The position numbers and the translations under genes are program-made. A stretch of 64,000 nucleotides of DNA from JAMXLO01 sp963819855. GTDB lineage: Bacteria > Pseudomonadota > Alphaproteobacteria > Acetobacterales > Acetobacteraceae. The notes below the pieces were generated by a model, which searched no databases, was not told where the DNA came from, and saw nothing but the letters and a program-made list of their open reading frames with translations. The stretch is from NCBI GenBank assembly GCA_963819855.1, contig CAWFYC010000015.1, positions 173,301 to 237,300 of the forward strand, written 5' to 3'. This document shows, one piece after another, positions 45,987-54,118 of the stretch. Positions within the stretch are counted from its first letter, which is position 1, and every line of letters begins with the position of its first letter.

Positions 45987-47108
45987 ATGGCCGCGCCGTC
46001 ACGCCCCTCACCAGCCGAGGATATCGCGCATATGCGGGCGGCCTTGGCACTGGGGCGGCGTGGCATCGGCAATACCTGGCCCAATCCGTCGGTCGGTTGT
46101 GTCGTCGTCAACAACGGCCGCGTGGTCGGCCGGGCGGTCACCGCGGCGGGAGGGCGGCCGCACGCGGAACCGGCCGCACTCGACATGGCGGGCATGGCCG
46201 CCCGGGTCGCCACCGTCTACGTCACGCTGGAGCCGTGCTGCCACTGGGGCCGCACGCCGCCCTGTACCGACGCCTTGATCAAGGCCGGGGTGGCCCGCGT
46301 GGTGATTGCCACCCGTGACCCTGACCCCCGGGTCGATGGCGCAGGCGTTGCGCGGCTGCGCGCGGCCGGCATTGCCGTCGATGAAGGCGTGCTGCGGGAC
46401 GAGGCCGACGAACTGGTGTCGGGTTTTCGTGCGCGGGTCCGCCTGGGGCGTCCGCTGGTGACGCTGAAACTTGCCTCGACCTTGGACGGCAGGATCGCCA
46501 CGCGGTCGGGCGAGAGCCGCTGGATCACCGGCGAGGCAGCGCGCCGTGCTGCCCATGCATTGCGCGGACGACATGACGCGGTGATGGTCGGTGTCGGCAC
46601 GGTGCTGGCGGACGATCCGGCGCTGACCTGCCGGTTGCCGGGCTACCGCGTCAATCCGGTGGTGCGCGTGGTGGCCGACAGCCATCTGCGTACCCCACTA
46701 ACCGCGGCACTCGTCGTCACGGCCGCCGAAGCGCCCACCTGGATGCTGATCCGCGACGGCACCGATCGCGAGCGCCGGCACGCCTTGGCGGACCTCGGTA
46801 TTAGGCTGATCGAGGTTGCCGGGTCCGAAACCGGCGTCGATCCAGTCGCCGCGCTGAGCGCGCTGGGCGAGGCGGGACTCACCCGGCTCCTGGTGGAGGG
46901 TGGCGCTCAGCTCGCCGCCTCGCTGCTGCGCGCCGGGCTGGTTGACCGCATCGCCTGGTTCCATGCGCCCGCCGTGATGGGCGGGGATGGGTGGCCCGCG
47001 GTGCAGGCATTCGGCATCGAGCAGCTCGACGCAATGCCGCGTTTCACCAGGGTGGGCGACTCCCCACTTGGCGATGATATGCTCACCGAGTTCGTCAGGG
47101 CCTCCTGA
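45987..47108 (+). CDS. ribD: Riboflavin biosynthesis deaminase/reductase RibD
   Basis: 373 residues catalysing two steps of riboflavin synthesis: pyrimidine deamination, then ribosyl side-chain reduction. The deaminase domain (about 1-150) has the zinc motif HAEPAALDMAG and TLEPCCHWGRTPPCTDALIK. The reductase domain (about 150-373) has LVTLKLASTLDGRIATRSGE, SRWITGEAARRAAHALRGRH and LLVEGGAQLAASLL. Stop and ribE start are adjacent with no gap. Confidence 0.97.
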   Translation: MAAPSRPSPAEDIAHMRAALALGRRGIGNTWPNPSVGCVVVNNGRVVGRAVTAAGGRPHAEPAALDMAGMAARVATVYVTLEPCCHWGRTPPCTDALIKAGVARVVIATRDPDPRVDGAGVARLRAAGIAVDEGVLRDEADELVSGFRARVRLGRPLVTLKLASTLDGRIATRSGESRWITGEAARRAAHALRGRHDAVMVGVGTVLADDPALTCRLPGYRVNPVVRVVADSHLRTPLTAALVVTAAEAPTWMLIRDGTDRERRHALADLGIRLIEVAGSETGVDPVAALSALGEAGLTRLLVEGGAQLAASLLRAGLVDRIAWFHAPAVMGGDGWPAVQAFGIEQLDAMPRFTRVGDSPLGDDMLTEFVRAS

Positions 47109-47708
47109 ATGTTCACCGGCATCGTTACCGCCCTCGGCACAGTCCGCACCATCGCGCCTCTCGGCGCCAGCGCAGACATGCGGCTGACGATCGCCGCGCC
47201 GTGGCCCGACACTGCGGCGATTCCGATCGGCGCCTCGATCGGCTGCTCCGGCTGCTGTCTCACCGCGGTCGAGATCGGCCCCGACTGCTTCGCCGCCGAC
47301 GCATCGGCTGAGACGTTGAGCCGAACCACGCTGGGACGCTGGGCGGTCGGCACGCGGGTCAATCTGGAGCGTTCGCTGCGATTGGGAGACGAACTGGGCG
47401 GCCACCTGGTTTCCGGCCATGTCGATGGCGTGGGAGAGGTGCGGTCGACCACGCCGGAACACGGTTCGACCCGGTTCGTGTTTCGGGTACCCCCCGATCT
47501 TGCGCGCTTCATCGCGGTGAAGGGCAGCGTCGCGGTCGATGGGGTGTCGTTGACGGTCAACGAGGTTACGGACGATACCTTTGGCGTGAACATCATTCCG
47601 CACACCGCCGCGGTCACCAGTCTCGGCTCGCTTCGTCCCGGCGATACGGTGAATCTCGAAATCGACATGCTGGCGCGCTACGTCGCGCGGCTGGCGGAGT
47701 TCAAGTGA
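47109..47708 (+). CDS. ribE: Riboflavin synthase alpha chain
   Basis: 199 residues. Dismutates two dimethyl-ribityllumazine molecules to riboflavin. Starts with the invariant MFTGIVTALGTV and has two lumazine-binding repeats (about 1-95 and 96-190) with GASIGCSGCCLTAVEIG and KGSVAVDGVSLTVNEV. Length is normal. Starts right after ribD and overlaps ribBA by 4 bases. Confidence 0.96.
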   Translation: MFTGIVTALGTVRTIAPLGASADMRLTIAAPWPDTAAIPIGASIGCSGCCLTAVEIGPDCFAADASAETLSRTTLGRWAVGTRVNLERSLRLGDELGGHLVSGHVDGVGEVRSTTPEHGSTRFVFRVPPDLARFIAVKGSVAVDGVSLTVNEVTDDTFGVNIIPHTAAVTSLGSLRPGDTVNLEIDMLARYVARLAEFK

Positions 47709-48853
47709 TGCAGCAGAACCTCAAGACCGTCGAACTATCGCAATACCTGTCCGCCGCTGATGAACTGATCGAGGAGGCCCGCAACGGCCGCATGTTCATC
47801 CTGGTCGACGATGAGGATCGGGAGAACGAGGGCGATCTCGTGGTGCCGGCACAGTTCGCCACGCCCGACGCGATCAACTTCATGGCGCGCCACGCGCGCG
47901 GTCTGGTCTGCCTCGCGCTGACCCGCCAGCGGGTAGAGCAGCTCGGCCTGCCGCTGATGAGCGCGCACAACGGCACCCGGCATCAGACCGCGTTCACCAT
48001 CTCGATCGAGGCACGCGAGGGTGTCACCACCGGCATTTCCGCGCACGACCGCGCGCGCACCATTTCCGTCGCGATCAATCCGGAATGCGGCCGCGACGAC
48101 ATCGTGACGCCGGGCCACATCTTTCCGCTGATGGCACGCGAGGGCGGCACGCTGGTGCGCGCCGGCCACACCGAGGCGTCGGTCGACATCGCGCGCAAGG
48201 CGGGCCTGTATCCGGCCGCGGTGATCTGCGAGATCATGAACGACGATGGCACCATGGCGCGGCTGCCGGACCTGGTGGCCTTCGCACAGCGGCACAATCT
48301 GAAGCTGGGTTCGATCGCCGATCTGATCGCTTATCGGCGCTTGACCGAGCGGCTGGTGAAGCGCGTCGCCGACGGCACCTTCCATCACATCGCGGGCGGC
48401 GACTGGCGCGCCGTGGTGTACGCCAACACGGTCGAGTACCAGGAGCACATGGCGCTGGTGAAAGGCGACGTAAGCGGCCCCGACCCGGTGATGGTGCGCA
48501 TGCACGCGGTCGATATCCTGGATGACATGACCGGCGGGCCACACTGGATCAACGTGCACAACGCGATGCACATGATCGGCCGTGAGGGCCGCGGCGTGGT
48601 GGTGCTGATTCGCGAACACCGCAAAACCGCGCTCGCCGAGCGCGTCAGCCAGCTCACCGCGGCCAGCCCGCGTCCGCCGCGCGCGCTGCGCGACTATGGC
48701 ATCGGAGCGCAGATCCTGCTCGACCTCGGCGTCAAGAACATGGTGCTGCTGTCCAATGTCCGACGCACCATCGTCGGGCTGGATGGCTATGGGCTGAACA
48801 TCGTGGCGCAGAAGGCGATCCCGAACATCGTCGCCGAAGGCTATACCGGATGA
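47705..48853 (+). CDS. ribB: RibBA: 3,4-dihydroxy-2-butanone-4-phosphate synthase with degenerate GTP cyclohydrolase II domain
   Basis: 382 residues. The N-terminal RibB domain (about 1-210) looks active: FILVDDEDRENEGDLVVPAQ, RTISVAINPECGRDDIVTPG and HTEASVDIARKAGLYPAAVI. The C-terminal domain (about 215-382) has the GTP cyclohydrolase II fold but lacks the zinc cysteines: where E. coli RibA has HSECLTGD and later CDCG, this has VRMHAVDILDDMTGGPHW, and the RQEGRNIGL site reads REHRKTALAER. So it should not make the RibA product; another ribA must exist elsewhere. Such RibB-with-dead-RibA fusions are known in alphaproteobacteria. Overlaps ribE and ribH by 4 bases. Confidence 0.92.
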   Translation: MMQQNLKTVELSQYLSAADELIEEARNGRMFILVDDEDRENEGDLVVPAQFATPDAINFMARHARGLVCLALTRQRVEQLGLPLMSAHNGTRHQTAFTISIEAREGVTTGISAHDRARTISVAINPECGRDDIVTPGHIFPLMAREGGTLVRAGHTEASVDIARKAGLYPAAVICEIMNDDGTMARLPDLVAFAQRHNLKLGSIADLIAYRRLTERLVKRVADGTFHHIAGGDWRAVVYANTVEYQEHMALVKGDVSGPDPVMVRMHAVDILDDMTGGPHWINVHNAMHMIGREGRGVVVLIREHRKTALAERVSQLTAASPRPPRALRDYGIGAQILLDLGVKNMVLLSNVRRTIVGLDGYGLNIVAQKAIPNIVAEGYTG

Positions 48854-49332
48854 GCACGGAGGATGCGCCGCTTCCCGCCGCACCACAGATCGACGGCCCG
48901 CCGCCACATCTGCTGCTGCTGCGCGCGCCCTATTACCGCGCGGTGGTCGACGGACTGACGGATGGCGCGACCCGTATCCTGCGCGAGGCCGGAGCTACGT
49001 TCGAACAGCTCGACGTCGCCGGTGCGTTCGAACTGCCGCAGGCAGTCCGCATCGCAATGCGCGGTTCGCGGCGGTTCGATGGGTTTGTTGCACTTGGTTG
49101 CATCGTGCGTGGCGAGACCGACCACTACGAGTTCATCTGCCGCGCCACGATGGAGGGCCTGATGCAGGTCGCCTTGCAGTTCGGCCTGGCGCTCGGGACC
49201 GGGCTGTTGACCTGTGACACGATCGCGCAGGCGGAGGCGCGTTCCGGCAAGGACGGCCACAACAAGGGCGCGGAGGCCGCAGCGGCTGCCCTGCTGCAGA
49301 TCGGTGCGGCAAGGCATCTCGGCGCGGTGTGA
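48850..49332 (+). CDS. ribH: 6,7-dimethyl-8-ribityllumazine synthase
   Basis: 160 residues. Condenses the RibD product and RibB product to lumazine; makes pentamers or icosahedral shells. Marks are LRAPYYRAVVDGLTDGA, AGAFELPQAV-like (VAGAFELPQAVRIAM), GCIVRGETDHYEFICRATM with the catalytic His, and GLLTCDTIAQAEARSG. The first 20 residues are an extra low-complexity extension. Overlaps ribBA and nusB by 4 bases each. Confidence 0.95.
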   Translation: MSTEDAPLPAAPQIDGPPPHLLLLRAPYYRAVVDGLTDGATRILREAGATFEQLDVAGAFELPQAVRIAMRGSRRFDGFVALGCIVRGETDHYEFICRATMEGLMQVALQFGLALGTGLLTCDTIAQAEARSGKDGHNKGAEAAAAALLQIGAARHLGAV

Positions 49333-49811
49333 TGGGCAGATCGCCACGCAGGCCGCGCACCGCCTCGCGCGTCGCGGCGGTCCAGGCGTTATTCCAGAGC
49401 GAACAGGCGCAGGACAATCCCGAGACGGTGATCGATCAGTTCGTTCGCCATCGGCTGGGAGAATTGCCCGGCACCGGCGGGTTCGAGGACGGCCGCGTGC
49501 CAGATGCCGAGGTGCCGCTGTTCGCGCGGATTGTCCGTGCCGCGGTGGCGCAGCAGGATACGATCGACCGCATGCTGGCCGAGGCGCTTCCGGCGGACTG
49601 GCCACTGGCGCGCCTCGATCCGGTACTGCGCTCGCTGATGCGAGCCGGCGCGGCGGAACTCGGGATGGCGGGCGGTCCGCCGGCCAAGGTGGTGATCAAC
49701 GAGTACCTCGACGTGGCACGTGGGTTCTTCACCGGCGCCGAGCCGGGGATGGCGAACGCGGTGCTGGACCGGCTGGCGCACTTGTTGCGGCCGGCGGAGT
49801 TTGACACATGA
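49329..49811 (+). CDS. nusB: Transcription antitermination factor NusB
   Basis: 160 residues, all helical. Binds boxA RNA with NusE (S10) for rRNA antitermination. Motifs: ASRVAAVQALFQSEQAQDNP at the start, LPADWPLARLDPVLRSLMRA and KVVINEYLDVARGFFTGAEP, with the conserved aromatic pair near the end. Coupled to ribH by a 4-base overlap. It ends 35 bases before the IS element. Confidence 0.95.
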   Translation: MMGRSPRRPRTASRVAAVQALFQSEQAQDNPETVIDQFVRHRLGELPGTGGFEDGRVPDAEVPLFARIVRAAVAQQDTIDRMLAEALPADWPLARLDPVLRSLMRAGAAELGMAGGPPAKVVINEYLDVARGFFTGAEPGMANAVLDRLAHLLRPAEFDT

Positions 49812-49830
49812 ATGGAATTGAGAGCGGCAC

Positions 49831-49846
49831 GATGGGTTTCGCTGCG
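49831..49846. repeat. Left part of a REP element split by the IS
   Basis: The 16 bases gatgggtttcgctgcg are the left part of a gatgggtttcgct-type REP. It continues after the IS as ctcaacccatcc (51542 on). Its last five bases, CTGCG, are repeated at 51537-51541 as the target-site duplication. Confidence 0.75.
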
Positions 49847-51536
49847 AGACTGGGCAAGAATTAGTACCACCGGCGTCTGCGCTGCGGTACGATTCGTTGC
49901 ATGACGATTCGCCGGTTCAAGACTGGAGTGTGCCGCGAGCAGGGCAGCCTGCTGCCGCCGCGTGTGGATGATTACGTTGGCCCGGACAACCCGGTTCGTG
50001 TGATCGCGGCGTATGTTGGCACGCTGGATGTTGCGGCGCTGGGTTTCCGCCATGCCGATCGCGAGGTTGGTGCGGGCCAGCCGCCGTATGACCCGGCCGA
50101 TCTGCTGGGATTGTATCTGTATGGCTACCTGAACCAGGTGCGTTCGTCGCGGCGGCTGGAGCGCGAGGCGCGGCGCAACGTGGAGGTGATGTGGCTGCTG
50201 AAGGGTCTGGTGCCGTGCTACCGGACGATCGGCGAGTTCCGCAAGGACAACGCCGCGGCGCTGCAGGCGGCGAACCGAGGTTTTGTGCGGACGCTGCATG
50301 AGCTCGAGCTGCTGAGCGGCGATGTGGTGGCGATCGACGGGGCGTTCTTCCATGGCGATGCGAGCAAGGCGAGCATCGTGACGGGGCGGCGGCTGGCGGA
50401 GCAGCTTGCGGCGCTGGATCAGACGATCGAGGCCTACGGCGTGACGCTGGATGCGAACGACGCGGCGGAGGATGCGACGGCGGTGGAGCCGTCCGGCGCG
50501 GTGGCGGATCGTTTGGCGGCGCTGGAGGCGAAGCGGGCGGCGGCGCAGGCGGCGCTGGATCGGCTGGCGGCCAGTGGCGAGACGCAGCTGTCTCGCACCG
50601 ACCCCGATGCACGGCTGCTGTCGAAGGCCGGGCAGACGGTGGCGGGCTACAACGTGCAGGTTGCGGTGGATGCGAAGCACAAGCTGATCGTGGCGAGCGA
50701 GGTGGTGAACGACGGCAACGACAGCGGGCAGTTGCATGTGATGGCGGAGGCGGCGAAGCAGGCGCTGGGGGTCGCGACGCTGACCGCGGTTGCCGATGGC
50801 GGCTACTACAACGGCGAGACGCTGCGGGCGTGCGAGGCGAGCGGGATCACCGCCTATGTGCCGCTGGCGCAGCGCGATCGGCGGCTGACCGCGCAAGGCC
50901 GGTTCAGCCTCTCGGCGTTCCGCTACGACGCCACGGCGGATCTGTATCGCTGTCCGGGGGAGGCGTTGCTGCGGCCGATGAGCGGGCAGCGGGAGGCGGT
51001 GAACGGCAAGCGGTACACGCTGTATGTGAGCCACAAGTCCGACTGCGACGGCTGCCCTCTGCGGGCGCGCTGTCTGAGCGACAAGGCGGAGCGGCGTACG
51101 ATCTATCGCTGGGAGCATGAGGCGGTGATCGAGCGTCATCGGGCGCGGATGGCGGCGGCCGCGGCGGCTCCGCTGATGAGCCGCCGCGCGGCGCTGGTCG
51201 AACATCCGTTCGGCACCCTGAAGTGCCGCGCCGGCTACCGCCACTTCCTGATGCGCGGCTTGCACAAGGTGCGCGGCGAGTGGAGCCTGATGGCGCTGTG
51301 CTACAACCTGGCCCGGGTCACCAGCATCATCGGAGCCGGGCGGTTCATCGCCTGGCTCGCCGGGCGAGCCGCTCACTGGTGGTTTTGGCTGCTCTGCCGG
51401 CTCGCTACGGCGGTTGCAGCCGCCATCGACCGGCCGGCCGAGATCTGGCTCATCTGGCGCCGACACGGCCCCGTCCGACCGCCACGCCACGGCCTTGCCG
51501 CGTAGCACAAGCCTGATGCGAATTCTTGCTCAGTCT
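49847..51536. mobile_element. Complete IS element, IS1182-like family
   Basis: 1690 bases bounded by 16-base inverted ends, agactgggcaagaatt at the left and its complement at the right (51521-51536), 15 of 16 matching. Flanking 5-base direct repeats CTGCG at 49842-49846 and 51537-51541 are the likely target duplication. The insertion is inside a REP palindrome. One intact transposase gene fills the element, so it is probably recent and possibly mobile. Confidence 0.88.
49901..51505 (+). CDS. IS1182-family transposase
   Basis: 534 residues, DDE type. The N-terminal helical part MTIRRFKTGVCREQGSLLPP and PPYDPADLLGLYLYGYLNQV is the DUF772-like domain; the first catalytic Asp is in VVAIDGAFFHGDASK, the second in LTAVADGGYYNGET, with Glu near RRAALVEHPFGTLKCRAGYR. 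A cysteine cluster, CDGCPLRARCLSD, around 382-394 is the family zinc finger. The stretch between the first two Asp residues (about 165-230) is alanine/charged coiled coil. No frameshift, unlike many nearby genes. Confidence 0.93.
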   Translation: MTIRRFKTGVCREQGSLLPPRVDDYVGPDNPVRVIAAYVGTLDVAALGFRHADREVGAGQPPYDPADLLGLYLYGYLNQVRSSRRLEREARRNVEVMWLLKGLVPCYRTIGEFRKDNAAALQAANRGFVRTLHELELLSGDVVAIDGAFFHGDASKASIVTGRRLAEQLAALDQTIEAYGVTLDANDAAEDATAVEPSGAVADRLAALEAKRAAAQAALDRLAASGETQLSRTDPDARLLSKAGQTVAGYNVQVAVDAKHKLIVASEVVNDGNDSGQLHVMAEAAKQALGVATLTAVADGGYYNGETLRACEASGITAYVPLAQRDRRLTAQGRFSLSAFRYDATADLYRCPGEALLRPMSGQREAVNGKRYTLYVSHKSDCDGCPLRARCLSDKAERRTIYRWEHEAVIERHRARMAAAAAAPLMSRRAALVEHPFGTLKCRAGYRHFLMRGLHKVRGEWSLMALCYNLARVTSIIGAGRFIAWLAGRAAHWWFWLLCRLATAVAAAIDRPAEIWLIWRRHGPVRPPRHGLAA

Positions 51537-51612
51537 CTGCGCTCAACCCATCCTACGTCTGTGCGGCCGTAGGTGTGCAATTGTGGGATGGGTAGAGCGA
51601 AGCGAAACCCAG
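51537..51612. repeat. Right part of the split REP plus an inverted second copy
   Basis: 51537-51557 completes the REP split by the IS (ctgcgctcaacccatcctacg), and 51586-51612 carries an inverted relative, ggatgggtagagcgaagcg. The same two-arm layout recurs at 60131-60230. The pair sits just upstream of the NHL gene. Confidence 0.75.
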
Positions 51613-51639
51613 CGTAGCCCGCCATCAGGAGACGATCGA

Positions 51640-52518
51640 ATGACCGACATCAGCATCGGCACCGGCTCGTACCGCTACCGCTTCCGGCGCGACTGGGCGA
51701 AGCTGCCGCGCTGGTGGAATTTCGGCGAGGCGCACCTGCCGAGCCCGCCGCGTACTACCGTGAAGGGCGCGGTCGCCGCCAACGGCGACGTTTACGTGCT
51801 GGCCCGCGCCGCGCATCCGGTCCTGGTGTTCGATTCGGATGGCAAGTTCGTCACCTCATGGGGCGAGGGGCAGTTCTCCAGCTTCGTCCATGGAATGACG
51901 ATCGACGCCGCCGGCAAGGTCTGGATCACCGATACCGGGCTGCACACCGTTACGCAGCACGAGCCCGACGGCACCTTGCTGCGCACCTTCGGGGTGCGCG
52001 ACATGGCGATGCCGACGCTGTACGGCAAGCCGTTCAACATGCCGACCGGCGTGGCGTTCACCTCGAACGGCGAGATGTTCGTCTCCGACGGCTACGGCAA
52101 TCGTCGCGTGCATTGCTTTTCGACCGAGGGCGAACTGAAGCATTCCTGGGGCGAGCCGGGCGAGGGACCCGGTCAGTTCGCGTTGGTCCACTTCATCACC
52201 GCCAGTGCCGACGATCAGCTGTATGTCTGCGACCGCGAGAATCACCGCATCCAGATCTTCGCCACCACCGGTGAATTTATGGCGCAGTGGACCGGCTTCA
52301 CCATGCCGAGCGACCTCGCGTTCGGGCGCGACGTGATCTATGTCGCCGGCGCGGACGGCGTGTCGATCTGGACCAAGGATCGCCGCAAGCTCGCGCAGTT
52401 CGCCCACGACGAGCCGTTTGCCGGCGCGTTCAACGTGCACGGCATCTGGCTGGACGCGGACGAGAACATCTACCTCGCCCAATTCGACCGCGCGGTGAGC
52501 AAGCTGAGCCGCGAGTGA
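51640..52518 (+). CDS. NHL-repeat beta-propeller protein
   Basis: 292 residues from MTDISIGTGSYRYRFRRDWA, with CAGGAGACG as ribosome binding site. It has about five or six NHL repeats: VYVLARAAHPVLVFDSDGKF, VWITDTGLHTVTQHEPDGTL, MFVSDGYGNRRVHCFSTEGE, LYVCDRENHRIQIFATTGEF. It resembles peptidyl-alpha-hydroxyglycine lyase-like propellers, but no catalytic role can be claimed. No signal peptide. It is the first gene after the IS. Confidence 0.85.
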   Translation: MTDISIGTGSYRYRFRRDWAKLPRWWNFGEAHLPSPPRTTVKGAVAANGDVYVLARAAHPVLVFDSDGKFVTSWGEGQFSSFVHGMTIDAAGKVWITDTGLHTVTQHEPDGTLLRTFGVRDMAMPTLYGKPFNMPTGVAFTSNGEMFVSDGYGNRRVHCFSTEGELKHSWGEPGEGPGQFALVHFITASADDQLYVCDRENHRIQIFATTGEFMAQWTGFTMPSDLAFGRDVIYVAGADGVSIWTKDRRKLAQFAHDEPFAGAFNVHGIWLDADENIYLAQFDRAVSKLSRE

Positions 52519-53521
52519 TCACCATACCATCCGTCGCGTCGTGTCCTTCTTTCGCGCCGCGGGTCGCGTCTGCGAGGCCCATTCGGTCACCGGCATGAAG
52601 CGCGGCGCCAGGAACTGGTAGCTGCGATTGAGCAGCGCCAGGACCCCCTCGTCGAAGCCGATTCCCGCGACGTCCCACTCCTCCAGCAGCGACTGCCAGG
52701 CGCGCTGGGCGCGGTACAGCCAGTCGCGGTTGGATCGAATGAAGGTGCGCTGGCTGTCGGCGTTGCGCAGCGCCGCCATCACCTCGCCGGTCTGCGCATC
52801 AAGCTCATCGAAGCGATGGCCGATCTGCTTCAGCGCCGCGCCGGTCAGGCGCCGCACCTGCGTCAACGTCTCGAGGTGCGAGCCGTCGCCGCGATAGGCC
52901 TGCGCCATGTGGTTCAGCTTCTCCGCCATGCCCTTGACGCGGCGCAGCAGCCGGTCGCGCAGCGCCTCGATATAGGCCAGTTCCTGCGCCAGATCCTCGA
53001 CCAGCTTGATCACCGCCTCACGCGACGGTAGCCCAAGCGTCTCGGCCGCCTTGGCGAACGCCTCCTGCACCTGCTGCTTGCGCGCCGGGTCGTCTGCCAC
53101 CTGCAGCAGCGCATCGGCATCCAGGTTCGGCGAATCGCCACCGGTGCCTGAGTTCAGCCAGGCCACCAGCTGCCATTGCAACCGTGCATTGGCGATCTGA
53201 AGGTGCAGCTCACTCGGCTCCCAGCTCGCCTCGCCGCTCAGCACTTCGGTCGGCAGAGGATCACCGATCCGCAGCCCGGCGATGAAGTCGAGCGACTGCG
53301 CGATCAGGCCAAGCATCCGCCCATCGTCCGACTCGTCCGGGATGCCAAACTCGCGTTGCAACGAGCGCAACGGGATCGCCGCCTCCTTCTCCCAGCTTCA
53401 CCACCATGACCGGCGTTCCGTCGGTCTCGGCGCGCCGGAACAGCGGCTCGCCGAACGAGGTGAAGACGCGGTGATTCAGGCTGCAGCAACTTGCGGGAGC
53501 CGGGTTCGCTTCGATGTCCAT
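52519..53521 (-). CDS. Conserved hypothetical coiled-coil protein, frameshift near 53385
   Basis: No family is recognised. From MDIEANPAPASCCSLNHRVF the first frame gives about 45 residues up to VMVVKLGE; dropping one extra base near 53385 joins AAIPLRSLQREFGIPDESDD and a long helical region to 52519. The whole product, about 333 residues, has few hydrophobic segments and heptad-rich helices (EAVIKLVEDLAQELAYIEAL, RLLRRVKGMAEKLNHMAQAY). An upstream Met (MARIVCRGKFPG) would overlap the divergent DUF1499 gene, so it is less likely. Uncorrected, the in-frame part starts at 53370. Confidence 0.6.
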
Positions 53522-53629
53522 GGGCGGAGCCCCGATCGTCTGGGCGCCCCCATCCCACCACAGCGCGATGAACAGACGGTAAGCGCCCGGAAACTTGCCG
53601 CGACAGACGATCCGCGCCATTCCGACAGG

Positions 53630-54112
53630 ATGACACCGCTCGCCTGGCTCATCGGGTTCGTCTTGCCAGCCTGTGCCGCCTCCGGCGCAGGCGGCCTGCC
53701 GGCCCCGGCGTTGTTTGACACAGCTCACATCCAGCGTCCGGCCAGCCCGAACACGGCGCTCGCGGCTCCAGCAGGCGCCGACCCCGCACCGGACATCGTC
53801 ACGCCGGTCTTCCCGGTGCCACCGTCGCGCCTGTATGACGCGGTGATCGACGTCGCGGCGAACCAGCCGCGAACGTTCCTGGCAGCGGCATATCCGGCAC
53901 AGCGGCAGGTCCACTTCGTCGCTCGCAGCGCCTGGCTCAATTTCCCCGACCTGATCACCGCGCAGATCGGTGACCATGGCTCGGAGACGAGTACCCTCGT
54001 GCTGTATTCCCGCAGTGTGTATGGCTATTCCGACCTTGGCGTTAACCGCCAGCGCCTGAACACCTGGCTTGCCGCCGTAGCGAGAAACATCAACCACACT
54101 GGCGAGAGATAG
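53630..54112 (+). CDS. DUF1499 family secreted protein
   Basis: 160 residues. The start MTPLAWLIGFVLPACAASGA opens a signal peptide, and the C-terminal 100 residues match DUF1499: PPSRLYDAVIDVAANQPRTF, VHFVARSAWLNFPDLITAQI and STLVLYSRSVYGYSDLGVNR. The function of the domain is unknown. It lies 6 bases before the SbmA-like ABC gene and divergent from the coiled-coil gene. The ribosome binding site is weak (gacagg). Confidence 0.82.
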   Translation: MTPLAWLIGFVLPACAASGAGGLPAPALFDTAHIQRPASPNTALAAPAGADPAPDIVTPVFPVPPSRLYDAVIDVAANQPRTFLAAAYPAQRQVHFVARSAWLNFPDLITAQIGDHGSETSTLVLYSRSVYGYSDLGVNRQRLNTWLAAVARNINHTGER

Positions 54113-54118
54113 TCACCG

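Noticed and set aside
45987..47200. FMN riboswitch before the riboflavin genes
   Set aside because: ribD starts 8 bases after nrdR and ribE directly after ribD, leaving no room for a leader RNA; no RFN-like sequence was seen.
53282..53629. Upstream extension of the DUF1499 gene to 53282
   Set aside because: It would overlap the divergent coiled-coil gene and lacks a signal peptide; the start at 53630 opens directly onto one.
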